64,000 bases of DNA. Origin: Ruegeria lacuscaerulensis (GTDB taxonomy: Bacteria > Pseudomonadota > Alphaproteobacteria > Rhodobacterales > Rhodobacteraceae). Location: positions 496,001 to 560,000 of the forward strand of contig NZ_WQGO01000001.1 in NCBI RefSeq assembly GCF_013034685.1. The letters run 5' to 3'. This document shows positions 55,275 through 64,000 of the stretch, in pieces. The notes beneath the pieces were generated by a model. The model searched no databases, was not told the DNA's origin, and saw only the letters and a program-made list of their open reading frames with translations. Every line of letters begins with the position of its first letter. Positions within the stretch are counted from its first letter, which is position 1. The position numbers and the translations under genes were made by a program.

Positions 55275-56366
55275 TTACCCCAGCCGTGTGTTGAACGTGC
55301 CGGGCAGCGTCACCTCAAGCAGTTCCACATCATCCGACGGGTTCGACAGGCGCGTCCGCATCCCCGGCGGGATCACAAACGCGTCCCCTTGTTCCAGCGG
55401 GTATGGCTCGCGCCCTTCACCTTCTAATGTGATCGCGCCGTCCATGACAAAGGTGAAATGGATATCTGTGTCATGGGCCGCCCATTGCGGATCACCCTGC
55501 CCTTTGCGCACCACCTGCACCCCGGCCACGCCCTTGGTGTTTTCGGCAATTGTTGTGTCGCGGCAGATATAGCCCGGCAGGCGGAACGGCACCCAATCCG
55601 CGCCTTCGGCCTGATTGAAGACGAACTTCTGCCCCTGCCATTCCCGACCGGGGCGGTAGTGTGGAGTGGGCAGGTCCATGTCGTGGTCAATCTCGGTGAC
55701 GTGTTCGGCGGGCACGCCGATCTCGATCACCTGCACATTGTCCGAGGCCTCCAACACACGGTGGCGGATTTCGGGCGGTTGGATAAAGCAATCACCTGCG
55801 GTCAGGCGCATCTTGTCGCCCTGATCCTCGTAGACCACATCCACCCAGCCGTGGATGCAGAAGATCAACTGGAAGCCAACCTTGTGGAAATGAACCATAT
55901 CCGGAACCGGCCCTCCATCAGGAATGCGGATATGGCTGGCGATGATCGACCCGCCCAGCCGATCTGGCACCAGATCGCGGTAATGCATCCCGGCGCGGCC
56001 GATGATCCACGGGGCCTGATCCTTGAGCCTGCGCACCACGAAGGAATGAACGGTGTCGGGCATGACCATGGGCGGATTCAGCTCATCAATCTCGACCTTT
56101 GTGCCGTTCGGGGCCACTAGGCTGCGCTGCCCGTCGGCAAAGCTGTCGGGGTCATTGGTCAGGATGCGCAACGTGCCGGGGCTTTCCGACGCGTCCTTTT
56201 CAATACGCAGCCGCAGCCCGTGGCCGGAAAACACCGCCACCCGAGGGTCATCGGCGGGATAAATCATATCCATCCGCATCCCCAGCACCTTGGTATAAAA
56301 CGGGATATCGTCGCGCAGCTCCTGCGTGGGCAGGCGAATCTCAGCTTTGGTCTGGTTGTTGGTCAT
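55275..56366 (-). CDS. VOC-domain/bicupin fusion protein
   Basis: 363 residues in three parts. About 1-100: glyoxalase/VOC-like domain (TQELRDDIPFYTKVLGMRMDMIY, DPRVAVFSGHGLRLRIE). About 130-230: first cupin (DMVHFHKVGFQLIFCIHGWVDVVYED and IQPPEIRHRVL). About 265-360: second cupin (HDTDIHFTFVMDGAITLEGEG and FVIPPGMRTRL). Both barrels keep candidate metal histidines. No function known to me. The start overlaps the end of the membrane-protein gene by 26 bases, suggesting coupled translation. Confidence 0.85.
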   Translation of the reverse strand: MTNNQTKAEIRLPTQELRDDIPFYTKVLGMRMDMIYPADDPRVAVFSGHGLRLRIEKDASESPGTLRILTNDPDSFADGQRSLVAPNGTKVEIDELNPPMVMPDTVHSFVVRRLKDQAPWIIGRAGMHYRDLVPDRLGGSIIASHIRIPDGGPVPDMVHFHKVGFQLIFCIHGWVDVVYEDQGDKMRLTAGDCFIQPPEIRHRVLEASDNVQVIEIGVPAEHVTEIDHDMDLPTPHYRPGREWQGQKFVFNQAEGADWVPFRLPGYICRDTTIAENTKGVAGVQVVRKGQGDPQWAAHDTDIHFTFVMDGAITLEGEGREPYPLEQGDAFVIPPGMRTRLSNPSDDVELLEVTLPGTFNTRLG

Positions 56367-57024
56367 TCACTGTCTCTTCGGTCTTGGCTTTCGGCCATCC
56401 GATCAGAACAGCGGCCAGAATGCCAATCGAAAAGAACATCTCAAGCGTTTCTTCGAGCACAAACAGGCGCAGCATCATGGTTTGCGAAATATCCGAACCC
56501 ATCATCCCGGACACCTCTTCGAGCAGTTGCGCGACCACCGCCGACATGCCCGCCAGGAAAAACACCAGCAAAAAAGGCGCGCGGGCTTTGAACGCGCGCC
56601 AGCCAGACGGAATGCCATGCCAGACCAGCCCGCCAAGCACGATTGCAACCAGCACCAAACGCACAAGGGTCATGTCCAGCGCTGTATCCAACCCGCTGAG
56701 GATCGTATGCTGCCAAGTGCCAATGGCGTAGATATCTGCCTCAAGCTCGCGCTCGGCCAGCAGAAGACAGACAACGCCAATATACAAACGCGACACGCCA
56801 CGATAGCGATAAAGCGCAATCACCCCAGCCATCATCAGCGCGAATGCCGATCCGGTTTCGATCAGCCCGCCTTCTTGGTTGAAGGCCGAAGCCTGAACAG
56901 GCCAGATCGAAATCACGACCAGAATCCAGGCCATCACAGCCAGCACCGCCCGCAGCCCCACGGATTGCACACCGAACGATCCGTGCAGGACCAAGCCGGG
57001 GTTGCGTTCGTCTTTCAAGCTCAT
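56341..57024 (-). CDS. Polytopic membrane protein, unknown function
   Basis: 227 residues with about six hydrophobic segments (near 24-45, 57-72, 80-92, 120-137, 150-170, 188-210). There are charged loops, including LLAERELEADIYAIGTWQHTILSG and AQLLEEVSGMMGSDISQTMM. No family recognised. It precedes and overlaps the VOC-bicupin gene by 26 bases, so the two are likely one unit, first gene in the leftward direction. The 186 bases to the divergent malic-enzyme gene show no site I can name. Confidence 0.78.
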   Translation of the reverse strand: MSLKDERNPGLVLHGSFGVQSVGLRAVLAVMAWILVVISIWPVQASAFNQEGGLIETGSAFALMMAGVIALYRYRGVSRLYIGVVCLLLAERELEADIYAIGTWQHTILSGLDTALDMTLVRLVLVAIVLGGLVWHGIPSGWRAFKARAPFLLVFFLAGMSAVVAQLLEEVSGMMGSDISQTMMLRLFVLEETLEMFFSIGILAAVLIGWPKAKTEETVNDQQPDQS

Positions 57025-57210
57025 ATCAGACCTTCATCGCTGCGCGTATTCATTGGTGTTTACGAACGCGGCAGACCGTAAATGTTTCGTGGCAGAATTC
57101 AACCAGCACCCCCATGAGGTCGGAAACCCGCAATGAAATGACGCAACGTAGCCAAGCCTCGGAAAATGGTTTAACGATCAACCAAATCTTGGAACGGAGT
57201 TGATTTGTCG

Positions 57211-59484
57211 ATGTCGGACACACCCAGCCTGCGGCAGGCCGCGCTTGATTACCACGCCCATCCCAAACCTGGAAAGCTTGAGATCAAGGCCACAAAGCCC
57301 ATGGCGAATGGCCGCGATCTGGCCCGCGCCTATTCGCCCGGCGTGGCCGAAGCCAGCCTGGAAATCAAGGCCGACCCGCACAATGCCGAGCTTTACACCG
57401 CGCGCGGCAATCTTGTTGCAGTGGTCTCGAATGGCACTGCTGTTCTGGGGCTGGGCAATATCGGTGCGCTGGCCTCGAAGCCCGTGATGGAGGGCAAGGC
57501 CGTTCTGTTCAAGAAATTCGCAGGTATCGACTGTTTCGATATCGAGGTCGACCAGCCCGACCCCGAGAAACTCGCCGATATCGTCTGCGCGCTGGAACCG
57601 ACCTTTGGCGCGATCAACCTTGAAGATATCAAGGCCCCCGACTGTTTCATCGTCGAGAAAATCTGCCGCGAGCGGATGAATATCCCCGTTTTCCACGACG
57701 ATCAGCATGGTACTGCCATTGTCGTCGGGGCTGCGGCCAAGAACGCGCTGCACGTTGCCGGCAAATCGTTCGAAGATATCAAAGTCGTCTCGACCGGCGG
57801 CGGGGCGGCCGGGATTGCCTGCCTGTCCATGTTGGTGAAACTGGGCGTCAAGCGAGAGAATATCTGGCTGTGCGACATTCACGGGCTGGTCTATGAGGGC
57901 CGCGCCGAGGATATGAACCCGCACAAGGATCAGTTTGCGCAGAAATCCGACCTGCGTACTTTGGATGATGTGATCGGCGACGCGGACCTGTTTCTGGGCC
58001 TCAGCGGGCCGAATGTGCTCAAGCCTGAGATGGTCGCAAAAATGGCCAGCCGCCCGATCATCTTCGCGTTGGCCAACCCGACGCCGGAAATCCTGCCCGA
58101 CGCCGCGCGCGAAGTGGCCCCGGATGCAATCATCGCCACAGGCCGCAGTGACTTTCCAAATCAGGTCAACAACGTCCTATGCTTTCCTTTCATCTTCCGG
58201 GGCGCGCTGGATGTAGGCGCAACCGAGATCAACGACGAGATGCAAATCGCTTGCGTGGACGGCATCGCCGAGATGGCGCGCGCCACCACCAGTGCCGAGG
58301 CCGCAGCCGCCTATAAAGGGGAACAGTTGACCTTTGGGCCGGACTATCTGATCCCCAAACCCTTTGATCCGCGCCTTGTGGGGGTTGTGTCCTCGTCCGT
58401 GGCCAAGGCCGCAATGGACAGCGGCGTTGCTAAGCGTCCCATCGAAGATATCGAGGCGTACAAGGAACAACTGAACCAGACCGTTTTCAAATCCGCCCTA
58501 ATCATGCGCCCGGTTTTCGAGGCCGCCGCAGCCGCTTCCCGCAAGATCGTCTTTGCCGAGGGTGAAGATGAACGGGTGTTGCGGGCTGCTCAGGCTATTC
58601 TGGAAGAAACCACCGAGACCCCCATTCTGATCGGTCGACCAGACGTGATCGGGGCCCGCTGTGAAAGGTTGGGTTTGACGGTGCGGCCAGGTGCGGATTT
58701 TCAGATCGTGAACCCGGAAAACGATCCGCGATACTACGACTATTGGACGTCCTACCACCAGCTCATGCAGCGCCGCGGCGTCACACCTGATCTGGCCAAG
58801 GCCATCATGCGGACAAACAACACCGCAATTGCCGCCATCGCGGTGCAACGGGGCGACGCCGACAGTATGATCTGCGGCACCTTCGGCGAATATCGCTGGC
58901 ACCTGAACTATGTGGAACAAGTGTTGGCGGACGGCGACCTGCGCCCGCATGGTGCTCTTTCGTTGATGATCTTGGAAGACGGGCCGTTGTTCATCGCCGA
59001 CACTCATGTGCGGCAACTGCCCTCGCCCGAGGAACTCGCCGAAAGCACCATTGGGGCCGCCCGTCACGTGCGCCGCTTTGGGCTAGAGCCCAAGATCGCT
59101 TTCTGCTCGCAATCGCAGTTTGGCAACCAGTCCGAAGGGTCCGGCAAACGCCTGCGGGCCGCGCTGGATATTCTGGATTCCGAGCCGCGTGACTTTACCT
59201 ATGAGGGCGAGATGAACTTGGATCTGGCACTGGACCCCGAACTGCGCGGGCGGATCTTCCCCAATTCGCGCTTGAAAGGTTCGGCCAATGTGCTGATTTT
59301 TGCTCATGCGGACGCAGCCAGCGGTGTGCGGAATATTCTGAAGATGAAGGCCGACGGGCTGGAGGTCGGGCCGATCCTGATGGGGATGGGCAACAAAGCG
59401 CATATCGTGACGCCCTCGATCACCGCACGAGGGCTTTTGAACATGGCCGCCATCGCCGGTACGCCGGTCACGCACTACGGATAA
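57211..59484 (+). CDS. maeB: NADP-dependent malic enzyme with phosphotransacetylase-like domain
   Basis: 757 residues. N-terminal malic-enzyme part (about 1-410) has [23 protein letters not shown] and the NAD(P) loop [14 protein letters not shown]-terminal part (about 430-757) is the phosphotransacetylase-like domain of large bacterial MaeB, usually regulatory. Decarboxylates malate to pyruvate. ATG 57211 chosen; a TTG at 57205 is better spaced from GGAG at 57196. A terminator follows at 59489. Confidence 0.95.
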   Translation: MSDTPSLRQAALDYHAHPKPGKLEIKATKPMANGRDLARAYSPGVAEASLEIKADPHNAELYTARGNLVAVVSNGTAVLGLGNIGALASKPVMEGKAVLFKKFAGIDCFDIEVDQPDPEKLADIVCALEPTFGAINLEDIKAPDCFIVEKICRERMNIPVFHDDQHGTAIVVGAAAKNALHVAGKSFEDIKVVSTGGGAAGIACLSMLVKLGVKRENIWLCDIHGLVYEGRAEDMNPHKDQFAQKSDLRTLDDVIGDADLFLGLSGPNVLKPEMVAKMASRPIIFALANPTPEILPDAAREVAPDAIIATGRSDFPNQVNNVLCFPFIFRGALDVGATEINDEMQIACVDGIAEMARATTSAEAAAAYKGEQLTFGPDYLIPKPFDPRLVGVVSSSVAKAAMDSGVAKRPIEDIEAYKEQLNQTVFKSALIMRPVFEAAAAASRKIVFAEGEDERVLRAAQAILEETTETPILIGRPDVIGARCERLGLTVRPGADFQIVNPENDPRYYDYWTSYHQLMQRRGVTPDLAKAIMRTNNTAIAAIAVQRGDADSMICGTFGEYRWHLNYVEQVLADGDLRPHGALSLMILEDGPLFIADTHVRQLPSPEELAESTIGAARHVRRFGLEPKIAFCSQSQFGNQSEGSGKRLRAALDILDSEPRDFTYEGEMNLDLALDPELRGRIFPNSRLKGSANVLIFAHADAASGVRNILKMKADGLEVGPILMGMGNKAHIVTPSITARGLLNMAAIAGTPVTHYG

Positions 59485-59488
59485 ACTG

Positions 59489-59518
59489 CGGCCGGACGTC
59501 TGAAACGGCGTCCGGCCG
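59489..59518 (+). terminator. Terminator after maeB
   Basis: Perfect 10-bp stem CGGCCGGACG (59489-59498) with CGTCCGGCCG (59509-59518), ten-base loop, then ATTCCCTATCTGTTT. The T stretch is broken, but the stem is strong. Confidence 0.75.
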
Positions 59519-59530
59519 ATTCCCTATCTG

Positions 59531-59652
59531 TTTGCACGCCTGAATTTGCAGATTTGCAAATTTACCCATCAATCGCCAGATAACCCTCACGCAGTCGTGC
59601 ATTTGCAAAAATTTGCAAGTCAATTCGGCGAATTCTGCAAACTTTTTGCGAT
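59531..59652 (+). promoter_or_regulatory. Cluster of TTTGCAAA boxes upstream of prpE
   Basis: Perfect boxes at 59553-59560 and 59602-59609; one-mismatch forms TTTGCAGA (59545-59552) and TTTGCAAG (59612-59619); further TTTGCACG (59531), TCTGCAAA (59634-59641) and TTTGCGAT (59645). This is the motif reported for PccR, the short-chain fatty acyl regulator of Rhodobacter sphaeroides (two boxes with four bases between); spacings here are zero, two and three bases. It very probably controls prpE. A GTGACG-CTC-CGTCAC inverted repeat follows at 59656-59670. Confidence 0.8.
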
Positions 59653-59739
59653 AAAGTGACGCTCCGTCACGCCGCTTGCTTGTCCTGTGGCCGCCCTGCC
59701 CCTTACACACATGCCCAGGAATTGACGGAGGAGAACACC

Positions 59740-61629
59740 GTGGCATATCAGGACGTTTACGAAGGCTGGAAATCCGACCCCGAGGGCTTCTGGATGGAGG
59801 CCGCAAAGGGCATCGACTGGGTAAGCCCCCCGACCAAGGCTTTGTTCGATGACAACGCGCCGCTATACGAATGGTTCTCGGACGCCCGCGTAAACACCTG
59901 CTGGAACGCTGTCGACCGCCATGTCGAAAACGGACGGGGCGAGCAGACTGCAATCATCTATGACAGCCCGATCACGCATACCAAGCGCGAGATTTCCTAT
60001 GTCGAGCTGCGCAACCGCGTAGCCAATTTGGCAGGTGCACTTCGGGCCAAGGGTGTCGAAAAGGGCGACCGGGTTATCATCTATATGCCAATGATCCCCG
60101 AGGCGCTTGAGGCGATGCTGGCCTGTGCGCGTCTGGGCGCGGTGCATTCGGTGGTATTCGGTGGCTTTGCCAGCAACGAACTGGCCGTGCGGATCGACGA
60201 CGCCAAACCCAAAGCGATCATCGCCGCCTCCTGCGGGATGGAGCCGGGCCGCGTGGTTCACTACAAACCCCTGCTGGACGGCGCGATTGATCTGGCAGAG
60301 CACAAACCCGATTTCTGCGTTATTTTCCAACGCGAACAGGAAGTCGCCCAGCTGGTCGAAGGGCGCGACTTTAACTGGCACGGCTTCCAGTACGGCGTCG
60401 AACCGGCTGAATGTGTCCCGGTCGATGGTAATGATCCTGCCTATATCCTTTACACCTCGGGCACGACCGGTTCACCCAAAGGTGTCGTGCGCCCCACGGC
60501 AGGCCATCTGGTCGCGTTGAACTGGACGATGAAGAATATCTACAATGTCGACCCTGGTGACGTGTTTTGGGCGGCATCCGACGTGGGATGGGTCGTAGGG
60601 CACTCCTACATCTGTTACGCGCCCCTGATCCATGGCAACACCACCATCGTGTTCGAAGGCAAACCCGTGGGTACCCCGGATGCGGGGACCTTCTGGCGCG
60701 TGATTTCCGAACACAAAGTCAAAAGCTTTTTCACCGCCCCGACGGCGATCCGCGCGGTTAAACGCGAGGATCCGCAAGGTGAATTGATCGCCAATTACGA
60801 CCTGTCCCATTTGGGCGCGCTTTACCTGGCTGGAGAACGGGCAGACCCGGACACGATCATCTGGGCGCAGGACGCGTTGAAAGTGCCGGTGATCGACCAT
60901 TGGTGGCAGACTGAAACCGGTTGGACCATCGCTGGCAACCCGCTGGGGATCGAGGAACTGCCGACCAAGTTGGGCTCGCCAGCGAAGCCAATGCCGGGCT
61001 ATGACGTGCAGATCCTGGACGAAGGCGGCCATCCGATGAAACCCGGCGAGTTGGGCGCGATTGCGGTGAAGTTGCCCCTGCCCCCCGGTACGTTGCCGAC
61101 GTTGTGGAATGCGGAAGAGCGATTCAAAAGCTCGTACCTCAATCATTTCCCTGGTTACTATGAGACCGGCGATGCAGGCATGATTGATGAGGATGGATAT
61201 CTGTACATCATGGCGCGCACGGATGATGTGATCAACGTTGCGGGCCACCGCCTGTCCACTGGGGGGATGGAGGAGGTTCTGGCCGCCCATCCCGACGTGG
61301 CCGAATGTGCTGTGATCGGTGTAACCGACCAGTTGAAGGGCCAGATGCCGGTTGGTTTCCTGTGCCTGAACGCAGGCTGCGACCGCGATCATGCTGAGGT
61401 CGTGCAGGATGTGGTCAAGCTGGTGCGCGAAAAGATCGGTCCGGTTGCGGCGTTCAAACAGGCTGTTGTGGTGGACCGCCTACCCAAGACGCGTTCAGGC
61501 AAGATCCTGCGGGGGACCATGGTGTCGATTGCCGATGGTGCAGACTACAAAATGCCTGCTACCATCGACGATCCCGCCATTCTGGACGAGATCACGGACG
61601 CGCTGAAGACCATCGGCTACGCAAAATAA
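59740..61629 (+). CDS. prpE: Propionyl-CoA synthetase
   Basis: 629 residues, the PrpE branch of acyl-CoA synthetases. Characteristic N-terminus AYQDVYEGWKSDPEGFWMEAA. ATP loop YTSGTTGSPKGVVR near residue 248, SDVGWVVGHSY, and catalytic lysine in RSGKILRGTM near the end. GTG start at 59740 with GGAGGAGAA at 59728-59736; an ATG-like start further upstream would add 28 residues not seen in the family. Activates propionate with ATP and CoA; short-chain acids such as acetate may also be used. Confidence 0.94.
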   Translation: MAYQDVYEGWKSDPEGFWMEAAKGIDWVSPPTKALFDDNAPLYEWFSDARVNTCWNAVDRHVENGRGEQTAIIYDSPITHTKREISYVELRNRVANLAGALRAKGVEKGDRVIIYMPMIPEALEAMLACARLGAVHSVVFGGFASNELAVRIDDAKPKAIIAASCGMEPGRVVHYKPLLDGAIDLAEHKPDFCVIFQREQEVAQLVEGRDFNWHGFQYGVEPAECVPVDGNDPAYILYTSGTTGSPKGVVRPTAGHLVALNWTMKNIYNVDPGDVFWAASDVGWVVGHSYICYAPLIHGNTTIVFEGKPVGTPDAGTFWRVISEHKVKSFFTAPTAIRAVKREDPQGELIANYDLSHLGALYLAGERADPDTIIWAQDALKVPVIDHWWQTETGWTIAGNPLGIEELPTKLGSPAKPMPGYDVQILDEGGHPMKPGELGAIAVKLPLPPGTLPTLWNAEERFKSSYLNHFPGYYETGDAGMIDEDGYLYIMARTDDVINVAGHRLSTGGMEEVLAAHPDVAECAVIGVTDQLKGQMPVGFLCLNAGCDRDHAEVVQDVVKLVREKIGPVAAFKQAVVVDRLPKTRSGKILRGTMVSIADGADYKMPATIDDPAILDEITDALKTIGYAK

Positions 61630-61644
61630 CAACGGAAAACTCAA

Positions 61645-61666
61645 GGGTGCGCCTGTCGGCGCGCCC
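61645..61666 (+). terminator. Hairpin after prpE
   Basis: Stem GGGTGCGCC (61645-61653) with GGCGCGCCC (61658-61666), one wobble pair, four-base loop, followed by GATTT. No long T run. Confidence 0.55.
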
Positions 61667-61705
61667 GATTTGCGATGACGCGCGAATGCGAGGCTCTGCC
61701 TTGCG

Positions 61706-61733
61706 CTCCGGGATATTTCTGGCCAGATGAAAG
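61706..61733 (+). repeat. Intergenic dispersed repeat, copy 2
   Basis: CTCCGGGATATTT (61706-61718) followed by CTGGCCAGATGAAAG. Same order of blocks as the copy at 43022. It lies in the gap before the amidase gene. Confidence 0.55.
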
Positions 61734-61807
61734 AGGATCCCCGAAATGGGGCTGAACCTCTTGCCATCGGCCGTCTTCCGCCTCAGGTTGAGCCCCGGAG
61801 GACGAGC

Positions 61808-63247
61808 ATGAGCGACAATGACATCTGGCGACTAAGCGCCACGGACTTGGCGAAGCAGACCCGCAGCAAGCAGATCAGCGCGGTGGAGGCCGTTCAGTCT
61901 TCGATTGACCGGCTGCATCAAGTCAATCCAGCCCTGAATGCCGTGGTCGAAGACCTGAGCACTGAGGCATTGACGCACGCGCATACGCTGGATCAGGCCG
62001 TGGCTGCAGGCACGGAGCCCGGTCCGCTGCACGGTGTGCCCGTGACGATCAAAATCAATGTCGACCAAAAAGGACACGCGACCACGAATGGGGTCGTGGC
62101 TTTGAAAGACGTGATCGCGCCGGACGATGCGCCCATCGTGCGAAACCTGCAAAATGCTGGCGCCGTCGTCCTAGGGCGCACGAATACGCCCGAGTTTTCC
62201 TTTCGCGCCGATACCGACAACGAGCTGCACGGCCGCACACATAACCCCTGGGGGCGGCATATCTCGCCTGGTGGGTCCTCGGGCGGGGCCGGCTCGGCGG
62301 TGATGGCTGGGATCGGGGCCTTGGCGCATGGCAATGATATTGGCGGTAGTCTGCGGTTTCCGGCGGCGGCAAACGGGGCTGTGACCGTAAAGCCGGGATT
62401 GGGCCGCGTGCCTGCGTGGAACCCGAGCCAAAAGGTGGAACGCGGCCTGTTGGCGCAATCCATGTCGGTGCAGGGGTTGATCACCCGTTCAGCTACCGAT
62501 CTGCACCTGTCGATGCCCAGCCTGATCGCCGCCGACCCGCGCGATCCGTTCCATGTGCCGATGCCATGGCGTGGGGCCGCCTATGACGGACCTATCAAGG
62601 TTGCTTTTACAAAGAACACGTTCGGCTATGATCTGCATCCAGAAGTCGCAAAGGCCTTAGATACTGCCCGTGACGCGCTGATTGACGCAGGATATGCGGT
62701 AACAGAGGTCGATCCGCCTGATGTCTTTGATTGTGGGCGCAACGGATACCGCGCTTTGATGGGCGAAGTACTGACCCTGTTGAAAACTGATATCGAGGCA
62801 GCGGGGTCGCAGACCATCCGCGATATATTCGACGTGTATTTTCAGGAGTTTCCGCCGATCACCGGTACAGAGCTGATTGAGATGCTGGCCAAGCGCACAC
62901 ACTATGCCCGCGAATGGTCTCTGTTCATGCAGGACTACCCATTGGTTCTGTCGCCTTTCCTGCCGCAACCATTCTTTAGACCCGACCGCGATACAGAAGG
63001 CCCTGAAGGCGTGCATGAGGTGCTGGGCTGCGCGGTTTATTCCTATGCGATGAATTTCCTCGGGTTGCCCGCAGCCTGCGTTCCGGCGCGTTTGGCAGAA
63101 CTGCCAAAAGGAGCGCAGCCAATCAATGTTCAGATCGCAGCCCCGCGCTGGCGTGAGGACATGGCGGTTGATGCGGCCGCGGCCATTGAGGCGCGCGTTG
63201 GGCAGATGTGTCTGCCACTATGGGATAAGATGGGTTCCGCAGAATAA
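61808..63247 (+). CDS. Amidase signature family hydrolase
   Basis: 479 residues. The complete triad is visible: lysine in VPVTIKINVDQKG, cis-serine in ISPGGSSGGAGSAV and nucleophilic serine in GNDIGGSLRFPAAANG. Broad family that includes acetamidase and GatA; no GatB or GatC is nearby, so a free amide, nitrile-derived or aryl-amide substrate is more likely. Start ATG 61808 with GGAGGACGAGC upstream; the longer frame to 61727 passes through a repeat-like element and is rejected. Confidence 0.92.
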   Translation: MSDNDIWRLSATDLAKQTRSKQISAVEAVQSSIDRLHQVNPALNAVVEDLSTEALTHAHTLDQAVAAGTEPGPLHGVPVTIKINVDQKGHATTNGVVALKDVIAPDDAPIVRNLQNAGAVVLGRTNTPEFSFRADTDNELHGRTHNPWGRHISPGGSSGGAGSAVMAGIGALAHGNDIGGSLRFPAAANGAVTVKPGLGRVPAWNPSQKVERGLLAQSMSVQGLITRSATDLHLSMPSLIAADPRDPFHVPMPWRGAAYDGPIKVAFTKNTFGYDLHPEVAKALDTARDALIDAGYAVTEVDPPDVFDCGRNGYRALMGEVLTLLKTDIEAAGSQTIRDIFDVYFQEFPPITGTELIEMLAKRTHYAREWSLFMQDYPLVLSPFLPQPFFRPDRDTEGPEGVHEVLGCAVYSYAMNFLGLPAACVPARLAELPKGAQPINVQIAAPRWREDMAVDAAAAIEARVGQMCLPLWDKMGSAE

Positions 63248-63265
63248 CCCCCGACAAAAGAAATT

Positions 63266-63291
63266 GACCCCGGGGTTTTGTGCCCGGGGTC
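63266..63291. terminator. Hairpin after the amidase gene
   Basis: Perfect 9-bp stem GACCCCGGG (63266-63274) with CCCGGGGTC (63283-63291), eight-base loop. Not followed by a clear T run on the plus strand. Confidence 0.6.
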
Positions 63292-63300
63292 CACTTTCTA

Positions 63301-63314
63301 AAATATGCCCGGAG
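63301..63314 (-). repeat. Intergenic dispersed repeat, inverted remnant
   Basis: Read on the minus strand it gives CTCCGGGCATATTTTAGAAAG, close to the element at 61706. It is adjacent to the hairpin at 63266-63291. The amidase is therefore flanked by two oppositely oriented copies. Confidence 0.4.
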
Positions 63315-63426
63315 ATCCGATAACAAGCGTAGCACCACCTACCCTTGTCAGCGCCTAAACTGCGCGGTCATTTCGAAAACACCGTCGGCGGCCACTCACT
63401 CCCGCCTTGGATGTGTCTCCGGGCAA

Positions 63427-63473
63427 GTTCACATTAACCCGAGGTTAATCAAACTCCTGTGAACTGGTTCACA
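63427..63473. promoter_or_regulatory. Nested palindromes between convergent amidase and nadK
   Basis: ATTAACCCGAGGTTAAT (63433-63449) is a perfect inverted repeat that also fits TTAA-N7-TTAA, the CtrA consensus form. TGTGAACTGGTTCACA (63458-63473) is a second perfect inverted repeat, and an extra GTTCACA (63427-63433) can pair with TGTGAAC (63458). Either protein-binding sites or a structured RNA. No gene start is near, since both neighbouring genes end here. Confidence 0.6.
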
Positions 63474-63506
63474 TAAGCGCGAAAAAACCGTGGTCGACTG
63501 TGGAAA

Positions 63507-64000
63507 CTACGTGAATTGCTCAGAAATCAGCCGCTCTTCCAACCCGTGGCCGGGATCGAACAGGATGCGATGCTGAATTGAAGGCTCAGACCGAATCTCA
63601 ACCCAGTCGATATCCGGGAATGAGATCGAATCGGCATCTGCCATCACCGGGCGTTTGTCAGCGTCCAGAACATCGAACCGCACTTTTGCGATCTTGGGCA
63701 GCAAGGCCCCGCGCCAACGTCGGGGGCGAAAGGCGGCAATGGCGGTCAATGCCAGCACATCCGATCCTATCGGCAGGATTGGTCCATGTGCCGAGTAGTT
63801 ATAAGCCGTCGACCCCGCTGGCGTAGACAAAAGCGCCCCGTCGCACACCAGTTCATCCATGCGAACACGCCCATCCACGCTAATCCTCAGCCGGGCGGCC
63901 TGCGGACCGGCCCGCAGCAGCGACACCTCGTTGATCGCCAAAGCCTCATGCATCTTGCCGGATTGATCCATGGCGCGCATGGCCAGCGGATTGATGACTT
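63507..64000 (-). CDS. nadK: NAD kinase NadK (C-terminal part, start outside window)
   Basis: The frame runs to the right edge on the minus strand, so the N-terminal part with the GGDG motif is outside. The visible portion has VINPLAMRA, the [13 protein letters not shown] strand, the nucleotide-binding segment [23 protein letters not shown], and a C-terminal tail, all typical of NadK. Makes NADP from NAD with ATP. It is convergent with the amidase gene. Confidence 0.93.
   Translation of the reverse strand, partial: VINPLAMRAMDQSGKMHEALAINEVSLLRAGPQAARLRISVDGRVRMDELVCDGALLSTPAGSTAYNYSAHGPILPIGSDVLALTAIAAFRPRRWRGALLPKIAKVRFDVLDADKRPVMADADSISFPDIDWVEIRSEPSIQHRILFDPGHGLEERLISEQFT

Noticed and set aside
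1-64000. tRNA, rRNA, CRISPR, insertion sequence or prophage
   Set aside because: No gap holds a tRNA-like cloverleaf, regularly spaced repeats, transposase or integrase; gene content is uniformly core-like.

Overview
The window looks like core chromosome of a marine alphaproteobacterium of the Rhodobacteraceae (Roseobacter group). This rests on GC-rich DNA, tightly overlapping ATGA-coupled operons, the aerobic Cob pathway with CobG, an OpgC/OpgG/OpgH set, a SelD fused to an NADH-dehydrogenase-like domain, a PrpE with a short-chain fatty acyl regulator-like upstream region, and small genes (DUF952, DUF1330, DUF1636, MerR pairs) of a kind common in that family. I could not search a database, so genus is not assigned. 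I see no insertion sequence, prophage, integrase, CRISPR array, tRNA or rRNA.

Layout. 1-8806: aerobic cobalamin operon (cobG partial, cobH, I, J, K on the opposite strand, L, E, M, B, A, F). 8860-9959: a cobalamin riboswitch and the cobalt importer genes cbtB (54 codons) and cbtA. 10025-11458: a His-rich exported protein, a Cys-rich DUF1636 protein and a DUF302 protein, probably metal or cobalamin related. 11537-14327: a thiamine-diphosphate enzyme coupled to a CaiB/BaiF CoA transferase. 14509-20493: a TTC38-like TPR protein and opgC-opgG-opgH for osmoregulated periplasmic glucans. 20494-21788: an esterase and a rhodanese protein. 22010-27940: six-gene Mrp cation/proton antiporter operon with MrpA and MrpB fused. 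27946-31148: selD fusion and mnmH, end to end, for tRNA selenouridine. 31193-33556: SRAP protein and a TPR-sulfotransferase.

33617-40200: a periplasmic 5'-nucleotidase; a coupled DUF952-DUF1330-pyrD-arsC operon; a MATE exporter; two thioesterases divergent from a MerR regulator. 40201-47833: an operator-like region between two MerR paralogues, then a beta-oxidation cluster (acyl-CoA dehydrogenase, small protein, GST, fadA, cupin, fadB). 47913-50661: a sulfotransferase and DMT exporter, divergent from what looks like a zinc-less M48 peptidase. 50668-55185: nucleoside salvage operon cdd-deoA-deoB-add-upp. 55275-57024: a VOC-bicupin fusion and a membrane protein. 57211-63247: malic enzyme with phosphotransacetylase domain, propionyl-CoA synthetase and an amidase. 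The right edge holds the C-terminal part of nadK.

The metabolic theme of 39-62 kb is acyl-CoA and propionyl-CoA turnover, with two separate candidate regulatory regions: ACGT-rich sites beside the MerR genes and TTTGCAAA boxes before prpE. No single striking new defence-like or mobile system is visible. The best leads are the apparently inactive M48 protein, the palindrome cluster between the convergent amidase and nadK ends, the MerR operator array, the metal-linked module after cbtBA, and the modified magnesium site of the thiamine-diphosphate enzyme.
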